From: G963676205 sp964342525
GTDB lineage: Bacteria > Campylobacterota > Campylobacteria > Campylobacterales > Arcobacteraceae
NCBI GenBank assembly: GCA_964342525.1
Contig: CAYFGQ010000007.1
Span: 1-64,000 of the forward strand
Direction: 5' to 3'
Length of the DNA stretch: 64,000 nucleotides
Positions 38,675-48,227 of this stretch are shown one piece after another (the first letter of the stretch is position 1; each line of letters opens with the position of its first letter). The notes under the pieces were generated by a model. That model had not been told where the DNA came from. It worked only from the letters and a program-made list of their open reading frames with translations, and did not search any database. The translations under genes and the position numbers were made by a program.

Positions 38675-39553
38675 TTATTTAAACTCTACTATATTATTTG
38701 ATGCTTTTTCTAGTATCTCTTCTACAGAGTATTTATCCCCTGAGAATATTTCAAATCCGATTGAAGTGGAGATTTGATGTTTTGCCCCATCTATTGAAAA
38801 CTCTTTTTTTAGATTTGTATCTATCTTTTTAATGATAGATTCCGATTCTTGTTTTGCTTGGGCATTTACGGTACTAAGATTTTCCAATAAAACTACAAAA
38901 TCATCTCCACCTATTCTAGCTAAGGTATCTGATTCACGTATGGAATTATCTATCTTTTTTACTATCTCTATAAGTATTTTATCCCCTACTATATGTCCAT
39001 GTTTATCATTTAAGTCTTTAAACTCATTTAGACTTATATATAATATAGCACAATTATTATACATACGATTACTACGTTTCATACTCTTTTCAATCTCATC
39101 TATAATAAACTGTCTATTAAATGCACCTGTTAGACTATCATGCATAGTAAGCTCTTCTAGTTCATTTTCAAGTAATTTTGTTTGAGTTATATCTGTGGAG
39201 ACACCTAATATACCTACTATAGTTTTACTATTTTTGCTCTTATAGATTGGCGTTTTTTTCTCTAAATATACATTTAGCTTTCCATCCACATCTGTGCGGG
39301 ACATCTCCTCTTGTATGGTTTTACCAGCCAATACCTCAGCATCACTTTTTAAAGAACTATTTGCTCTATCACTAGAGAAAAACTCTCTATCATCTTTTCC
39401 CACTATTGATTCACTAGTACAATCAAAGAGCTCCAAAGTAGCCCTATTGGCATAAATATATTTAGAATCTTTATCTTTCATATAGATATAAGATGGGATA
39501 TTATCCAAAGCAAATGAGAGTTTATAAAGATCATCTTTTGTATTTAAAGTCAT
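38675..39553 (-). CDS. PAS-GGDEF protein, probably degenerate diguanylate cyclase
   Basis: 292 residues. PAS domain (about 10-125, with KDKDSKYIYANRATLELF) followed by a GGDEF domain. The signature reads GGDDF (215-219) with an upstream RxxD inhibitory-site motif (RESD). However the metal-binding strand, normally D-I-D-x-F-K, reads SLNEFK (from S174): the first Asp is Ser and the second Asn. Loss of that Mg ligand suggests poor or no cyclase activity, so it may bind cyclic di-GMP or GTP as a sensor. Fold and placement are clear, activity is not. Confidence 0.85.
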   Translation of the reverse strand: MTLNTKDDLYKLSFALDNIPSYIYMKDKDSKYIYANRATLELFDCTSESIVGKDDREFFSSDRANSSLKSDAEVLAGKTIQEEMSRTDVDGKLNVYLEKKTPIYKSKNSKTIVGILGVSTDITQTKLLENELEELTMHDSLTGAFNRQFIIDEIEKSMKRSNRMYNNCAILYISLNEFKDLNDKHGHIVGDKILIEIVKKIDNSIRESDTLARIGGDDFVVLLENLSTVNAQAKQESESIIKKIDTNLKKEFSIDGAKHQISTSIGFEIFSGDKYSVEEILEKASNNIVEFK

Positions 39554-39724
39554 AATATCCTCCTAAATCATAATTATTAACGATAGCTAATATTTTTTAA
39601 AAAAATAATAAAAAGATTAATTAAACTGAAAGTTTTAGTAAAGTAAATTTTACGATTTTTTTTATATATACTATTAAGTTTAGCTCCATATAATACCGAG
39701 CATAAATCAAAGAAAAGGTAAAAA

Positions 39725-40183
39725 ATGATTAAAAAAATGTTGTTAAGTTTAATGCTACTATCTTCATTAGCAATTGCCCAGACACTAAAAGTTGGTGATA
39801 CAATTAATCCACTTAATGTAAAAGATCAATTTGATAAAAATGTTGAGATCAATTCAAAAGATTACAAAACTATAATCTTCTCTGCTGAAAAAGATCCTGC
39901 TTCTTGGGTAAGCGAATACTTAAATGAAAAACCAAACACATATCTAGATGCAAATAGTGCAGTTGTGGTATCTGATATCTCTGGTATGCCATCTTTTGTA
40001 ACAAAATGGTTTGCAATGCCAAAGTTTAAAAAATATAACTATTCATTAGCTCTTATCAAAGAAGAGACAAAACTTTTCCCTAAAGAAGAGGAAGCACTAA
40101 CAATTATCAAAATAAAAGATAATAAAATCGAATCAATCAAATTTATAAAAGATTCAAAAGCTATAGCAGGTATTTTTAACTAA
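39725..40183 (+). CDS. periplasmic protein, thioredoxin-like fold without cysteines
   Basis: 152 residues with a signal peptide (MIKKMLLSLMLLSSLAIA, cleavage near AQT). The start of the mature part, KVGDTINPLNVKDQFDKNVE, resembles the first strands of thioredoxin-fold proteins such as AhpC or YtfJ, but there is no Cys at all. So it is not a thiol enzyme. Ends in KDSKAIAGIFN. RBS AAAGGT is present. The next gene is a DsbA-like protein, 87 bases on, which may or may not be related in function. Confidence 0.7.
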   Translation: MIKKMLLSLMLLSSLAIAQTLKVGDTINPLNVKDQFDKNVEINSKDYKTIIFSAEKDPASWVSEYLNEKPNTYLDANSAVVVSDISGMPSFVTKWFAMPKFKKYNYSLALIKEETKLFPKEEEALTIIKIKDNKIESIKFIKDSKAIAGIFN

Positions 40184-40270
40184 TACCCCTATAGCAAAAC
40201 CTCCTCCACACTTATCAAAATCACCAAAACATTAGAGTATAATCCTCTCTTAAAAAATATTGGAGTAAAT

Positions 40271-40918
40271 ATGAAAAATAAAAGTTTATTATTAAGCTCA
40301 GTTGTAGTTCTTCTAGCTATCTTTTTTGCGGGAGGATATTTTTATAATAAAAGCCAAAGTGAAAAATCCCAAGCTCTAGCAAAAGAGCAAGCCTTACTTT
40401 TTGAGAGACCCTATTCCGTAGTAGTGGGAGATAAAGATGCAAAGGTACAACTTGTAGAGTTTTTTGATCCAGCTTGTGAGACTTGTGCACAGTTTCATCC
40501 ATATGTAAAACAGATACTTAAAAAATATGATGGAGAAGTAAAATTAGTACTTAGATATGCACCATTTCACAAAAACTCAAACCATGCTATAAAAATGCTT
40601 CTTGGAGCTAAAGAGCAAGGTAAGTTTATGGAGACTTTAGAGCTTATGTTTTATACACAAAAGTACTGGGTACAACACCATGTAGTAAATCCAAAAATCT
40701 TATGGAAAATCTTATCAAAATCAGGTCTTTTAGATATGAAAAAACTAAGTGAAGATGTTAAAAACCCAAAAACAGATGAAATCATAAATCAAGACCTAGC
40801 AGATGCAAAAACACTAAACCAAACAAAAACCCCAGGATATATTGTAAATGGGAAACCATTACAACAATTTGGACTTGAGAATCTAATCAATCTTATAGAT
40901 TCAGAAGTAAAAAAATAA
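40271..40918 (+). CDS. DsbA-like thiol-disulphide protein, membrane anchored
   Basis: 215 residues: an N-terminal membrane segment (about 5-25) and a DsbA/thioredoxin-like domain. Active site CETC (in FFDPACETCAQFHPYV, near residue 73-76), helical insert, and the cis-Pro loop TKTPGYIVNGKPL. Likely oxidises or isomerises disulphides in the periplasm. The CxxC dipeptide (ET) differs from the PH of classical DsbA, so the redox potential may differ. Start supported by GGAG 8 bases upstream; hairpin terminator follows. Confidence 0.88.
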   Translation: MKNKSLLLSSVVVLLAIFFAGGYFYNKSQSEKSQALAKEQALLFERPYSVVVGDKDAKVQLVEFFDPACETCAQFHPYVKQILKKYDGEVKLVLRYAPFHKNSNHAIKMLLGAKEQGKFMETLELMFYTQKYWVQHHVVNPKILWKILSKSGLLDMKKLSEDVKNPKTDEIINQDLADAKTLNQTKTPGYIVNGKPLQQFGLENLINLIDSEVKK

Positions 40919-40925
40919 ATACTCA

Positions 40926-40960
40926 AAGGGCAAAATAACTTTATTCTTTACTTTGCCCTT
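40926..40960 (+). terminator. terminator-like hairpin after the DsbA-like gene
   Basis: Stem AAGGGCAAA / TTTGCCCTT with a 17-base loop, 7 bases after the stop codon. No strong U tract. Confidence 0.6.
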
Positions 40961-41043
40961 AAATTCTACTACATTTTTATTACATTAAGACAAACTTGAT
41001 AGAGTTTTTGATATAAATATCAAAAATAATTTGGATAAGATTA

Positions 41044-41949
41044 ATGAATAAACTAACACTACTTATAGTAGATGATATTGAAGCAAATAGAATATCTTTA
41101 GAGTATCTACTAAAAAAGTATTATGATGATATAGATATTATTATGGCTGGAAGTGGAGAAGAAGCACTTAAAGAGACATATACTAAAGAGATAGATATTA
41201 TCATCCTTGATATTCAAATGCCGGGCATGGATGGCTTTGAAGTGGCACAATTTCTTCAATCAAATCCAAAAACAAAACATATCCCTATCATATTTTTAAC
41301 AGCAGCATTTGTAAAAGAGGAGTTCCAACAAAAAGGTTTTGAATTAGGTGCTATTGATTATCTTACAAAACCTATTGATGACCTACAACTTATAAATAAA
41401 TTAAGACTATATAAAGAGATCATCTTCAAAACAAAAGAGCTTGAAGAAAAAAACAAACTTCTTGAAAAACTAGTAGATACAGATAACCTTACCCAACTTT
41501 ACAATAGAGTAAAACTAGATGAAACTTTAATATCAGAGACAAATAGATCAAAAAGATTTGCCTCATCTTTTGGAATTATTCTAATAGACATAGATCACTT
41601 TAAAGAAGTAAATGACACCCATGGACATCAAATGGGAGATACAGTACTAAAAGAGTTTGCACAAATCTTAAAATCCCACTCAAGAAAAACAGATACTGTT
41701 GGAAGATGGGGTGGAGAAGAGTTTATGATAATATGCCCTGAAACTGAAATAGAAGGGATATTATCCTTAGCAAATGCTCTAAAAGAGAAAATATCCCTAT
41801 ACCCTTTTAGTTTAGGTGAACAAAAAACTGCCAGCTTTGGGGTAACAATATATATAAAAGATGAAAAGATCGATACCATGATCAAAAGAGCAGATGATGC
41901 CCTTTATGAAGCAAAGAAAAATGGTAGAGATAGGGTTGAGTCTTTATAA
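41044..41949 (+). CDS. response regulator with GGDEF domain (diguanylate cyclase)
   Basis: 301 residues. Receiver with D10-D11, phosphoacceptor D56 (ILDIQMPGMDG) and Lys in YLTKPID. GGDEF domain with the intact metal strand IDIDHFKEVND, active-site GGEEF (223-227), and RKTD inhibitory site at 214-217. All residues for cyclic-di-GMP synthesis and product inhibition are present, so it should be an active, phosphorylation-controlled cyclase of WspR/PleD type. Its 3' end overlaps the LysE gene on the other strand by 6 bases. Confidence 0.93.
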   Translation: MNKLTLLIVDDIEANRISLEYLLKKYYDDIDIIMAGSGEEALKETYTKEIDIIILDIQMPGMDGFEVAQFLQSNPKTKHIPIIFLTAAFVKEEFQQKGFELGAIDYLTKPIDDLQLINKLRLYKEIIFKTKELEEKNKLLEKLVDTDNLTQLYNRVKLDETLISETNRSKRFASSFGIILIDIDHFKEVNDTHGHQMGDTVLKEFAQILKSHSRKTDTVGRWGGEEFMIICPETEIEGILSLANALKEKISLYPFSLGEQKTASFGVTIYIKDEKIDTMIKRADDALYEAKKNGRDRVESL

Positions 41950-42573
41950 ACTACTAAATAAAATAGAAATACTAATGACAAGTAAAACAATACCAGAAAA
42001 CTTCTCTATGATATAAGAATACTTTTCCATAAAAATCCTACTTCTAAAATTTGTTACCAAATAAACTATAAAAATATCCCAAACTAAAACAGCTAAAAAC
42101 ATCCAGATAACATAAAATGATTGAATAATAAATGGTGTATCATTTTGTATAGAAATAGAAAATATCGTAAAGTAAAAAATAGAATTTTTAGGATTCAAGA
42201 TAGCTGATAAAAAACCCATAACAAAATATTTAGTAATCTCTTTTTTTGTATGATCTTTTTTAATTTTATCAGAAAAGAGTTCTCTTTTACTAACTCTCAA
42301 AAGTAAATATGAAATATACAAAAGATATAAAGAGCCTAGTATTTTGATGGAGCTAAAAATAAACTCATTATCTTTTATAAGAGTTATACCTAAAAGTGCT
42401 AAAAGTATATAAACTAAATTTGCTATAGCTATACCAAAAGAGGTAACAACTCCAGAAAACCTACCATATTTTGAAGAGTTTGAGAGAATCAAAAAAAAGT
42501 CAACCCCGGGACTTAAAAGTGCTACAAAATGGGCAAGAGCTAAAGCTAAAAAACCTGATAAATATATCTCCAT
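41944..42573 (-). CDS. LysE/RhtB family amino-acid exporter
   Basis: 209 residues, about six membrane segments. The family start is clear: LALAHFVALLSPGVDFFLIL, then the GIAIANLVYILLALLGI region, and FVMGFLSAILNPKNSIFY, which matches the conserved NPK(A/N)xxF motif. LysE/RhtB proteins export amino acids such as threonine, lysine or homoserine lactone. An AraC regulator lies 47 bases upstream on the same strand and probably controls it. Confidence 0.9.
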   Translation of the reverse strand: MEIYLSGFLALALAHFVALLSPGVDFFLILSNSSKYGRFSGVVTSFGIAIANLVYILLALLGITLIKDNEFIFSSIKILGSLYLLYISYLLLRVSKRELFSDKIKKDHTKKEITKYFVMGFLSAILNPKNSIFYFTIFSISIQNDTPFIIQSFYVIWMFLAVLVWDIFIVYLVTNFRSRIFMEKYSYIIEKFSGIVLLVISISILFSSL

Positions 42574-42620
42574 AAATATTCCTTCTTATAAAAAAAGGAT
42601 TATAGGAGATTTATAAGTTT

Positions 42621-43442
42621 TTAATCTTGTACAAAATTGAGTTTATACTCTTTTGGTGTAGTTGCCACAATCTTTAAAAAGTTTCTATGGAAATGACTTT
42701 GATCGCTAAAACCACACTCTAGTGCAGTATCAACTATGGAATAGCCCTCTTTTAAAAACTCTTTTGCTTTATTTATTTTCACATTTAGTAAATATGAATG
42801 GGGAGTTATATTTAGATTTGTTTTAAAAAGACGTATTATATAAAAAGGGTTTAGATCAAACTTTTTTGATAGTTCATCTAAGGAAATATTTTCTTGATAG
42901 TTTTCATTTAGATACTCTTTTATCTCTTCAAATCTTTCGTCTTCAATTGGCTCTTTTGATTCATTTATATATTGACTAAAAAGTTTTGTAAAAAAATCTA
43001 TAAGAGCATCCTCCTTTTCCATATAGGAGATTTCAGAAAATAGATTCTCACAAAGGATTTTAAACTCAAGGTAAAGTTTCTTATCATCTAAAATATCCTC
43101 AGGAAAAGCCTTAAAATTCTCTATATCAGATGAGATAGAGTTTTGAATACCACAACACCACTTTTCATCTAAATACATCATATAGTATAGATTTGGTGTT
43201 TTATTTATAGGATTACAAGAGTGAATAGTATTAGCATTTACAACTGCAATCATGCCCTCATCATCTAAATCATATTTTTTATCTTTATTTGTATAGATAG
43301 ATTTTCCTTCTAGATTTATACCTATGGAGAAAGTATCGTGAAGATGTTCTTTATAGTGTTTTGTATTGTTTGAGTATCTAAGTTCTAAAAAGGGTAGTTT
43401 TTTGTGGGTGAAGATTTTTGTGAAAGTGGTTTTATTTGACAT
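42621..43442 (-). CDS. AraC family transcriptional regulator
   Basis: 273 residues. N-terminal cupin-like sensing domain (about 1-130, with HLHDTFSIGINLEG and NTIHSCNPI), C-terminal AraC DNA-binding domain with two helix-turn-helix motifs (about 175-265; ISLDELSKKFDLNPFYIIRLF and VDTALECGFSDQSHFHRNF, ending TPKEY). Transcribed with the LysE exporter encoded downstream, so it probably senses an amino acid or related compound and controls export. A stem-loop overlaps its upstream edge. Confidence 0.92.
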   Translation of the reverse strand: MSNKTTFTKIFTHKKLPFLELRYSNNTKHYKEHLHDTFSIGINLEGKSIYTNKDKKYDLDDEGMIAVVNANTIHSCNPINKTPNLYYMMYLDEKWCCGIQNSISSDIENFKAFPEDILDDKKLYLEFKILCENLFSEISYMEKEDALIDFFTKLFSQYINESKEPIEDERFEEIKEYLNENYQENISLDELSKKFDLNPFYIIRLFKTNLNITPHSYLLNVKINKAKEFLKEGYSIVDTALECGFSDQSHFHRNFLKIVATTPKEYKLNFVQD

Positions 43443-43446
43443 ATTA

Positions 43447-43476
43447 AATAGTAAGAGCTTTTTAGCCCTTACTATT
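43447..43476. terminator. stem-loop between purE and the AraC gene
   Basis: Stem AATAGTAAGAGCT / AGCCCTTACTATT with one mismatch and a four-T loop, covering the purE stop codon and ending 5 bases before the AraC start. It could end the purK-purE transcript or act on AraC translation. Confidence 0.5.
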
Positions 43477-44005
43477 ATTTCTTTTTAGGCATTTGAGCCA
43501 AGTATTCTTTATATTGAAGTTGATCTAGTTTTTCAATCTTAGCTTCAACCTCTTGTCTCATCTCAACTTTGAAGTTTGTCACTTTATCTTGGATCTCTTT
43601 ATCACTTGATCCGATGATTTGTGCTGCTAAAATACCTGCATTTTTTGCTCCATTTATTGCTACAGTTGCAACAGGAACTCCACCTGGCATCTGTACAATA
43701 GATAAAAGAGAATCCATACCCTCTAAGTTTGATCCTCTAACTGGTACACCAACAACAGGAAGTGCTGTGATAGCTGCTACCATACCTGGTAAATGAGCTG
43801 CTCCACCTGCACCAGCGATAACTACTTTTAAACCTCTATCCGCTGCTGTTGATGCATACTCATTTAATCTATCAACAGTTCTATGAGCTGATACAATTGT
43901 CACTTCATACTCAATTCCAAACTTCTCACACATATCTGCTGCTGCGCTCATTACTGGAAGATCTGAATCACTCCCCATGATAATACCTACTAGTGGCTGG
44001 CTCAT
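43475..44005 (-). CDS. purE: N5-carboxyaminoimidazole ribonucleotide mutase
   Basis: 176 residues, class I PurE. GIIMGSDSDLPVM substrate loop, VSAHRTVDRL with the catalytic His, and AGAGGAAHLPGMVAA, followed by GVPVRGSNLEGMDSL. It converts N5-CAIR to CAIR in purine synthesis, acting as an octamer. Starts 4 bases inside the end of purK (ATGA-type overlap), as expected for a coupled PurK-PurE pair. Confidence 0.96.
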   Translation of the reverse strand: MSQPLVGIIMGSDSDLPVMSAAADMCEKFGIEYEVTIVSAHRTVDRLNEYASTAADRGLKVVIAGAGGAAHLPGMVAAITALPVVGVPVRGSNLEGMDSLLSIVQMPGGVPVATVAINGAKNAGILAAQIIGSSDKEIQDKVTNFKVEMRQEVEAKIEKLDQLQYKEYLAQMPKKK

Positions 44006-45156
44006 ACTTTTTTGCTCCCTTTAATTTTTAAAATATCTTTTGCTTTCATCGCTTTTTCTAATGCTTTGTTTATATCATCATCTAAAACTGTAACATGTCC
44101 CATTTTTCTAAATGGTTTTGTAAAACTTTTTCCATAGAAGTGGAAAGATAACTCAGGAATCTCTAAAGCATCATGTATACCATCAATAAATGGCTCACCC
44201 TCATACCCTTGTTCACCAAGTAAGTTAATCATAACTGCTGGTGAGATAAGTTTAGTTGATCCCAATGGTAAGTTTGTAACAGCTCTAATGATCTGCTCAA
44301 ACTGTGATGTGGCACAAGCTTCAACTGTATAGTGTCCAGAGTTGTGTGGTCTTGGTGCGATCTCATTCACTTGAACCTCTCCAGATTTGGTAAGGAACAG
44401 TTCAACTCCAAAGATACCAACACCATCAAGAACTTCGATAGATTTTGTAGCGATTTCAATTGATTTTTCCTCAATCTCTTTTGAGATATTTGCAGGAGCC
44501 ATAACTGAATCACAGATATTTACTCTTTCATCAAATAGCATCTCAACCACAGGATAACATTTAATCTCACCCTCAATATTCCTTGCCACTATGATCGCTA
44601 ACTCTTTATCTATATCAACCATCTCTTCAATAAATGATTCAGCTTCAATAGCTTTAGTCTCAACATCCTCAGCAGATTTTAATACTTGAACACCTTGTCC
44701 GTCATATCCACCAAGTTTTGCCTTTTGAACAACAGGAAAACCAAAAGATGCTAAATCCTCTTTTGATTTTACATCTTTATATGCTGGTACTGCAACACCC
44801 CTTTCATCTAAAAGTTTCTTTTGTTCATATTTGTTTTGGATAAGTTCCATTACATATGGAGATGGGTGGATATTGTGTCCATGATCATATAACTCTTTTA
44901 AGATAGATGTATCAATATGCTCTAACTCAAAAGTAGTCACATGAGACTCTTGAACAATTTGTTCAAGTTTATCTTTATCATAAAATCCACCAATGATATG
45001 TTTATCAGATACTTGTGCAGCAGGACAATTAAAAGTAGGATCTAAAATAGTTACATGAAATCCCATCTTTTTTGCTTTTTGAGACATGATCTTTCCAAGC
45101 TGTCCCCCACCAATAATTCCTAATTTTAAACCTGAATAGTTAAAATCTTTATCCAT
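44002..45156 (-). CDS. purK: N5-carboxyaminoimidazole ribonucleotide synthase
   Basis: 384 residues, ATP-grasp fold. KLGIIGGGQLGKIMSQ at the start, then KLGGYDGQGVQVL ATP loop, EEMVDIDKELAIIVARN, and the metal site GVELFLTKSGEVQVNEIAPRPHNSGHYT. It makes N5-CAIR from AIR, ATP and bicarbonate and hands it to PurE, whose gene overlaps its end. Start is supported by AAAGGGAA upstream. Confidence 0.96.
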   Translation of the reverse strand: MDKDFNYSGLKLGIIGGGQLGKIMSQKAKKMGFHVTILDPTFNCPAAQVSDKHIIGGFYDKDKLEQIVQESHVTTFELEHIDTSILKELYDHGHNIHPSPYVMELIQNKYEQKKLLDERGVAVPAYKDVKSKEDLASFGFPVVQKAKLGGYDGQGVQVLKSAEDVETKAIEAESFIEEMVDIDKELAIIVARNIEGEIKCYPVVEMLFDERVNICDSVMAPANISKEIEEKSIEIATKSIEVLDGVGIFGVELFLTKSGEVQVNEIAPRPHNSGHYTVEACATSQFEQIIRAVTNLPLGSTKLISPAVMINLLGEQGYEGEPFIDGIHDALEIPELSFHFYGKSFTKPFRKMGHVTVLDDDINKALEKAMKAKDILKIKGSKKV

Positions 45157-45225
45157 TTATTCCCTTTAATACAATTGTATGTAGTCCTAATATTTCGCGA
45201 TTATATCTAAAATTTACTTGAATAC

Positions 45226-45828
45226 CTATTTATAAAAGGATTCTATCTTCTCTTTATGATTTGCTGCCCAATCTTCAAAGCTCATAGCTTGCTCTTTTTC
45301 CACATTTGCTTTTGTTTTTTCATAAATCTCTTCACATCTATCTTTTGGGATAACAGCCACACCCTCTTCATCTGCCACAATAATATCACCCGGATTTACA
45401 TTTATACCACCTGCTACAATTGGAACATTTACTGGTACTGCATTTTTTTTACCCCCAGGCATTGGTAATACACCCCTACCAAAGATTGGCATTTTATGCT
45501 CTCTTATCTCAGCGATATCCCTTACAGTTCCATCTATTACAAAACCAGTGATTCCTTTTAGTTGTGCAATTCTAGCTACATTTCCACCAATTACCGAATA
45601 ATCAACAGTATTTGATTGAGCTACGATGATAGACCCAACTGGAGCTTCATAAATCGCCCTATGAAGTGCTAAGTTTTCACCAGCTACCATCTCAACTGTA
45701 AATGCTGGTCCAGAGATTCTTGGGATACCAGTCCATAACTCTTTGATACCCACATCCATAAAACTTTCTCTTTTTAATGGTCCTGCATAATCACAAGGGG
45801 AAAAATCTGCAAATTTTTTATAGTCCAT
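45226..45828 (-). CDS. RraA family protein (aldolase/decarboxylase-like)
   Basis: 200 residues. RraA/HMG-aldolase fold: VDYSVIGGNVARIAQLKGITGF, then the active-site DGTVRDIAEIREHKMPIFGRG and GGINVNPGDIIVADEEGVAVIP. The Arg-Asp pair in GTVRD is the usual metal and substrate site of 4-hydroxy-4-methyl-2-oxoglutarate aldolases. Annotation as RNase E inhibitor RraA is a family name only; enzyme activity on a 2-oxo acid is more likely. Single gene 69 bases upstream of purK. Confidence 0.88.
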   Translation of the reverse strand: MDYKKFADFSPCDYAGPLKRESFMDVGIKELWTGIPRISGPAFTVEMVAGENLALHRAIYEAPVGSIIVAQSNTVDYSVIGGNVARIAQLKGITGFVIDGTVRDIAEIREHKMPIFGRGVLPMPGGKKNAVPVNVPIVAGGINVNPGDIIVADEEGVAVIPKDRCEEIYEKTKANVEKEQAMSFEDWAANHKEKIESFYK

Positions 45829-46073
45829 ATAATACTCCTAAAGGCTAATATTTTTAATTGGCGTATTATACAGTGTGTAAATAAAATAAATTTAAAAATA
45901 GTTTTTTTGAAAAAACAATAAAATCTTTTCTTTTATAATTAAAGTTATTTTTTTAGAATTGAATGCAACTTTTTTACAAATTTTTCCCTAATTATGTCCA
46001 TGTAGAATATGTTTGTTTTAGTTATTTAAAGATAATTAAAATATAAACTTTTTTATTAACATAAGGAGAACAA

Positions 46074-48227
46074 ATGGATACAACAAATTTAAAAAGTTGT
46101 TTAGCTAATGGTAAATCAAATGAATATAGTTTAAAAAAACTACTAAAAGAACATAATATTTCATGCCCAGATGAAAATATTATTAATAAGTTTATGCTTA
46201 GAGATTTAAAAGAAACAAGTACAGGGAAAGAATTAACTTTTAATGGAATTATTCAAACAAATAATCTTCCATTTGAAACTAGCATAATAAAAGAACTCTC
46301 AAAACTAATCAAAACTGAACAAATAGATATAAAAATATCTATAGATGCAACTAATACAGACCAATGGACTTTAACTATAACTTCAAATTTTAATACTATT
46401 CAAATTAATACGGGAGAAGATACAACTTTGAGTATTAAAAACTCTTTATTAGTATTAAAAATTGATGAAGACACAAGCTCTATAGATTGTAAAATCACAG
46501 GAGATATTCCTTTTAAAATACAAGGTAAGTCCTTAGATTTAAATGCATTTATTATTTTAGATACTACTAAAATTGCCATAGGTGGTATATTAGATGGATC
46601 AGAAAATTTATTTAGCATACCATCAGTTTTAGGTGATTTTAAAATAGATTCACTAGGTTTAAGTGGAGAAGTTCAATATGACTCACCTTCTCTAGATGTG
46701 GCTTTATCAGGTGAATTTAAATTGGATTCAATTCAAAATAGCAACTCTAAAGATGATAAATTTACAATTGTTTGTAAAGAGATAGATTCTCTTATCACAC
46801 CAGAATATCTATCTTTTTATATAAATGAACTTTCAATAAATAAGCTATTTAATCATTTCTTAGGTACAAATATAAGCGAGCCAAGCTTTGATTTTAAAGA
46901 CCTTAACTTTTCATGGATGATAATCCCTTCTTCACAAATCATTTTACCAAATGGAAAAAAACCACCAAGTGGAGTACTAAACTTTAGTGCAGATTTAGAT
47001 ATTTGTGGACTTGAATTTTACGGAAAAGTAGAGATAAAAGATGAAAAGAATTTTAGTGGAGAATTTTCTATGCCACCAATTAAATTAGGAGATATCTTCT
47101 CTTTAAAAGGGGATACAGAAGATAGACCTGAGTTTTCTTGCACTATGACAGATGATTCACCTCAATTTAATTTAAATGCACAAGTAAATCTTTTAGATTT
47201 AACTAGTGCAAAAGTAGATCTTGAAAACGATAAATTAACATTTAATATAAAAGTAGATGAAATTATAGATAGTTCTATTAGTGGGTCACTTACTACTAAA
47301 AATAAATATTGTAACTTAGCTGCTGATTTTGAATATGGAATTGATAAAAAGATTGATTTAAGTATAGATAATTATAGCTTAGGGAGTATTGATCTTGATA
47401 GCACAATCAAGGCATCTTTTAGTGGAGAAATAAATAGTAATGATTTTTCTCTAGACATATCTGCTAGCTTTGATTTTGAAGGTCAAGAGATTGGACCTAT
47501 TTCATTTGATATAGATAAGCAAGCTACACTAAAAGATGTAATTAGTAAAATAGAGGATAAAATAGAAGATGAAATACGTGAACTATTCAATGATGCCACA
47601 AAATGGGTAGATGGTGTAGTAAAAGGACTCATTAAAGATGTGGATAAAGATGCAAAAGAATTAGCAGAAATACTTCATAAAGCCTTTGGAAAAGATTTAA
47701 AAACAACTATTGCATTCTTAAAAAATCATTTTGGATGTTATGAAAAAGAGGTTATAAAAGCATTATATGATATTGGTTGTGATGCATACAAAGTAGCCCA
47801 TGAAATAAAAAAAGAGTTTGATACAGATGCAGATAAAGTAGCACAATATATAAATAATGCATATAAACTCACAGCAACAGAACTTGCAAAGGAATTAAAA
47901 AAAGCAATTTACGATGTTGATGATGTGGCAAAAGCTATCAAAACTACCTATGAAGCTGATGCTAGATTAACTATGAAAGCATTAAAAGAAGGATATGAAG
48001 CAAGTAAAAAAGAGATAACAAAAGCACTAAAAGCTGCTGATTATTCAGCTAAAGATATTGCAAAAGCATTTAAAGATGTTTATGGTTTATCTGCTGATGC
48101 TATTAAAGACTTACTAAAAGGTGCTGGTTTTGCAGGTGATGCATTAAAAGATGCATACAAAGCAGTTGGGGGAACAGTTAAAAATATTGGAAGAGATATT
48201 GAACATGGAGTTGAGAGTATTTTTTAA
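46074..48227 (+). CDS. large unknown protein: beta-rich body with a tail of about 15-residue helical repeats
   Basis: 717 residues, no signal peptide or membrane segment. Residues about 50-490 are beta-strand rich (alternating hydrophobic, many S/T/D), with repeated short phrases such as LSGEVQYDS, ALSGEFKLDS, SISGSLTTK and ASFSGEINS, suggesting a layered beta fold. From about 500 to the end runs a series of near 15-residue amphipathic helical repeats of pattern (x)4-A-K-x-L-K-x-x-Y-x-x-(S/D), for example ATELAKELKKAIYDV and KDIAKAFKDVYGLS, about 12 copies. The final segment (GRDIEHGVESIF) is amphipathic. No family or function is assigned. It stands alone on the plus strand with AGGAGA upstream. 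Confidence 0.8.
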   Translation: MDTTNLKSCLANGKSNEYSLKKLLKEHNISCPDENIINKFMLRDLKETSTGKELTFNGIIQTNNLPFETSIIKELSKLIKTEQIDIKISIDATNTDQWTLTITSNFNTIQINTGEDTTLSIKNSLLVLKIDEDTSSIDCKITGDIPFKIQGKSLDLNAFIILDTTKIAIGGILDGSENLFSIPSVLGDFKIDSLGLSGEVQYDSPSLDVALSGEFKLDSIQNSNSKDDKFTIVCKEIDSLITPEYLSFYINELSINKLFNHFLGTNISEPSFDFKDLNFSWMIIPSSQIILPNGKKPPSGVLNFSADLDICGLEFYGKVEIKDEKNFSGEFSMPPIKLGDIFSLKGDTEDRPEFSCTMTDDSPQFNLNAQVNLLDLTSAKVDLENDKLTFNIKVDEIIDSSISGSLTTKNKYCNLAADFEYGIDKKIDLSIDNYSLGSIDLDSTIKASFSGEINSNDFSLDISASFDFEGQEIGPISFDIDKQATLKDVISKIEDKIEDEIRELFNDATKWVDGVVKGLIKDVDKDAKELAEILHKAFGKDLKTTIAFLKNHFGCYEKEVIKALYDIGCDAYKVAHEIKKEFDTDADKVAQYINNAYKLTATELAKELKKAIYDVDDVAKAIKTTYEADARLTMKALKEGYEASKKEITKALKAADYSAKDIAKAFKDVYGLSADAIKDLLKGAGFAGDALKDAYKAVGGTVKNIGRDIEHGVESIF

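Noticed and set aside
45963..45977. A TGCAACT half-site upstream of the 717-residue gene, resembling the dksA-type palindrome
   Set aside because: Only the left half matches; the right half is T-rich and there is no partner at 44-45 bp, so I do not add this gene to that regulon.
46074..48227. Phage tape-measure or toxin
   Set aside because: The helical repeats alone suggested this, but there are no phage, secretion or immunity genes nearby and no recognised toxin domain.
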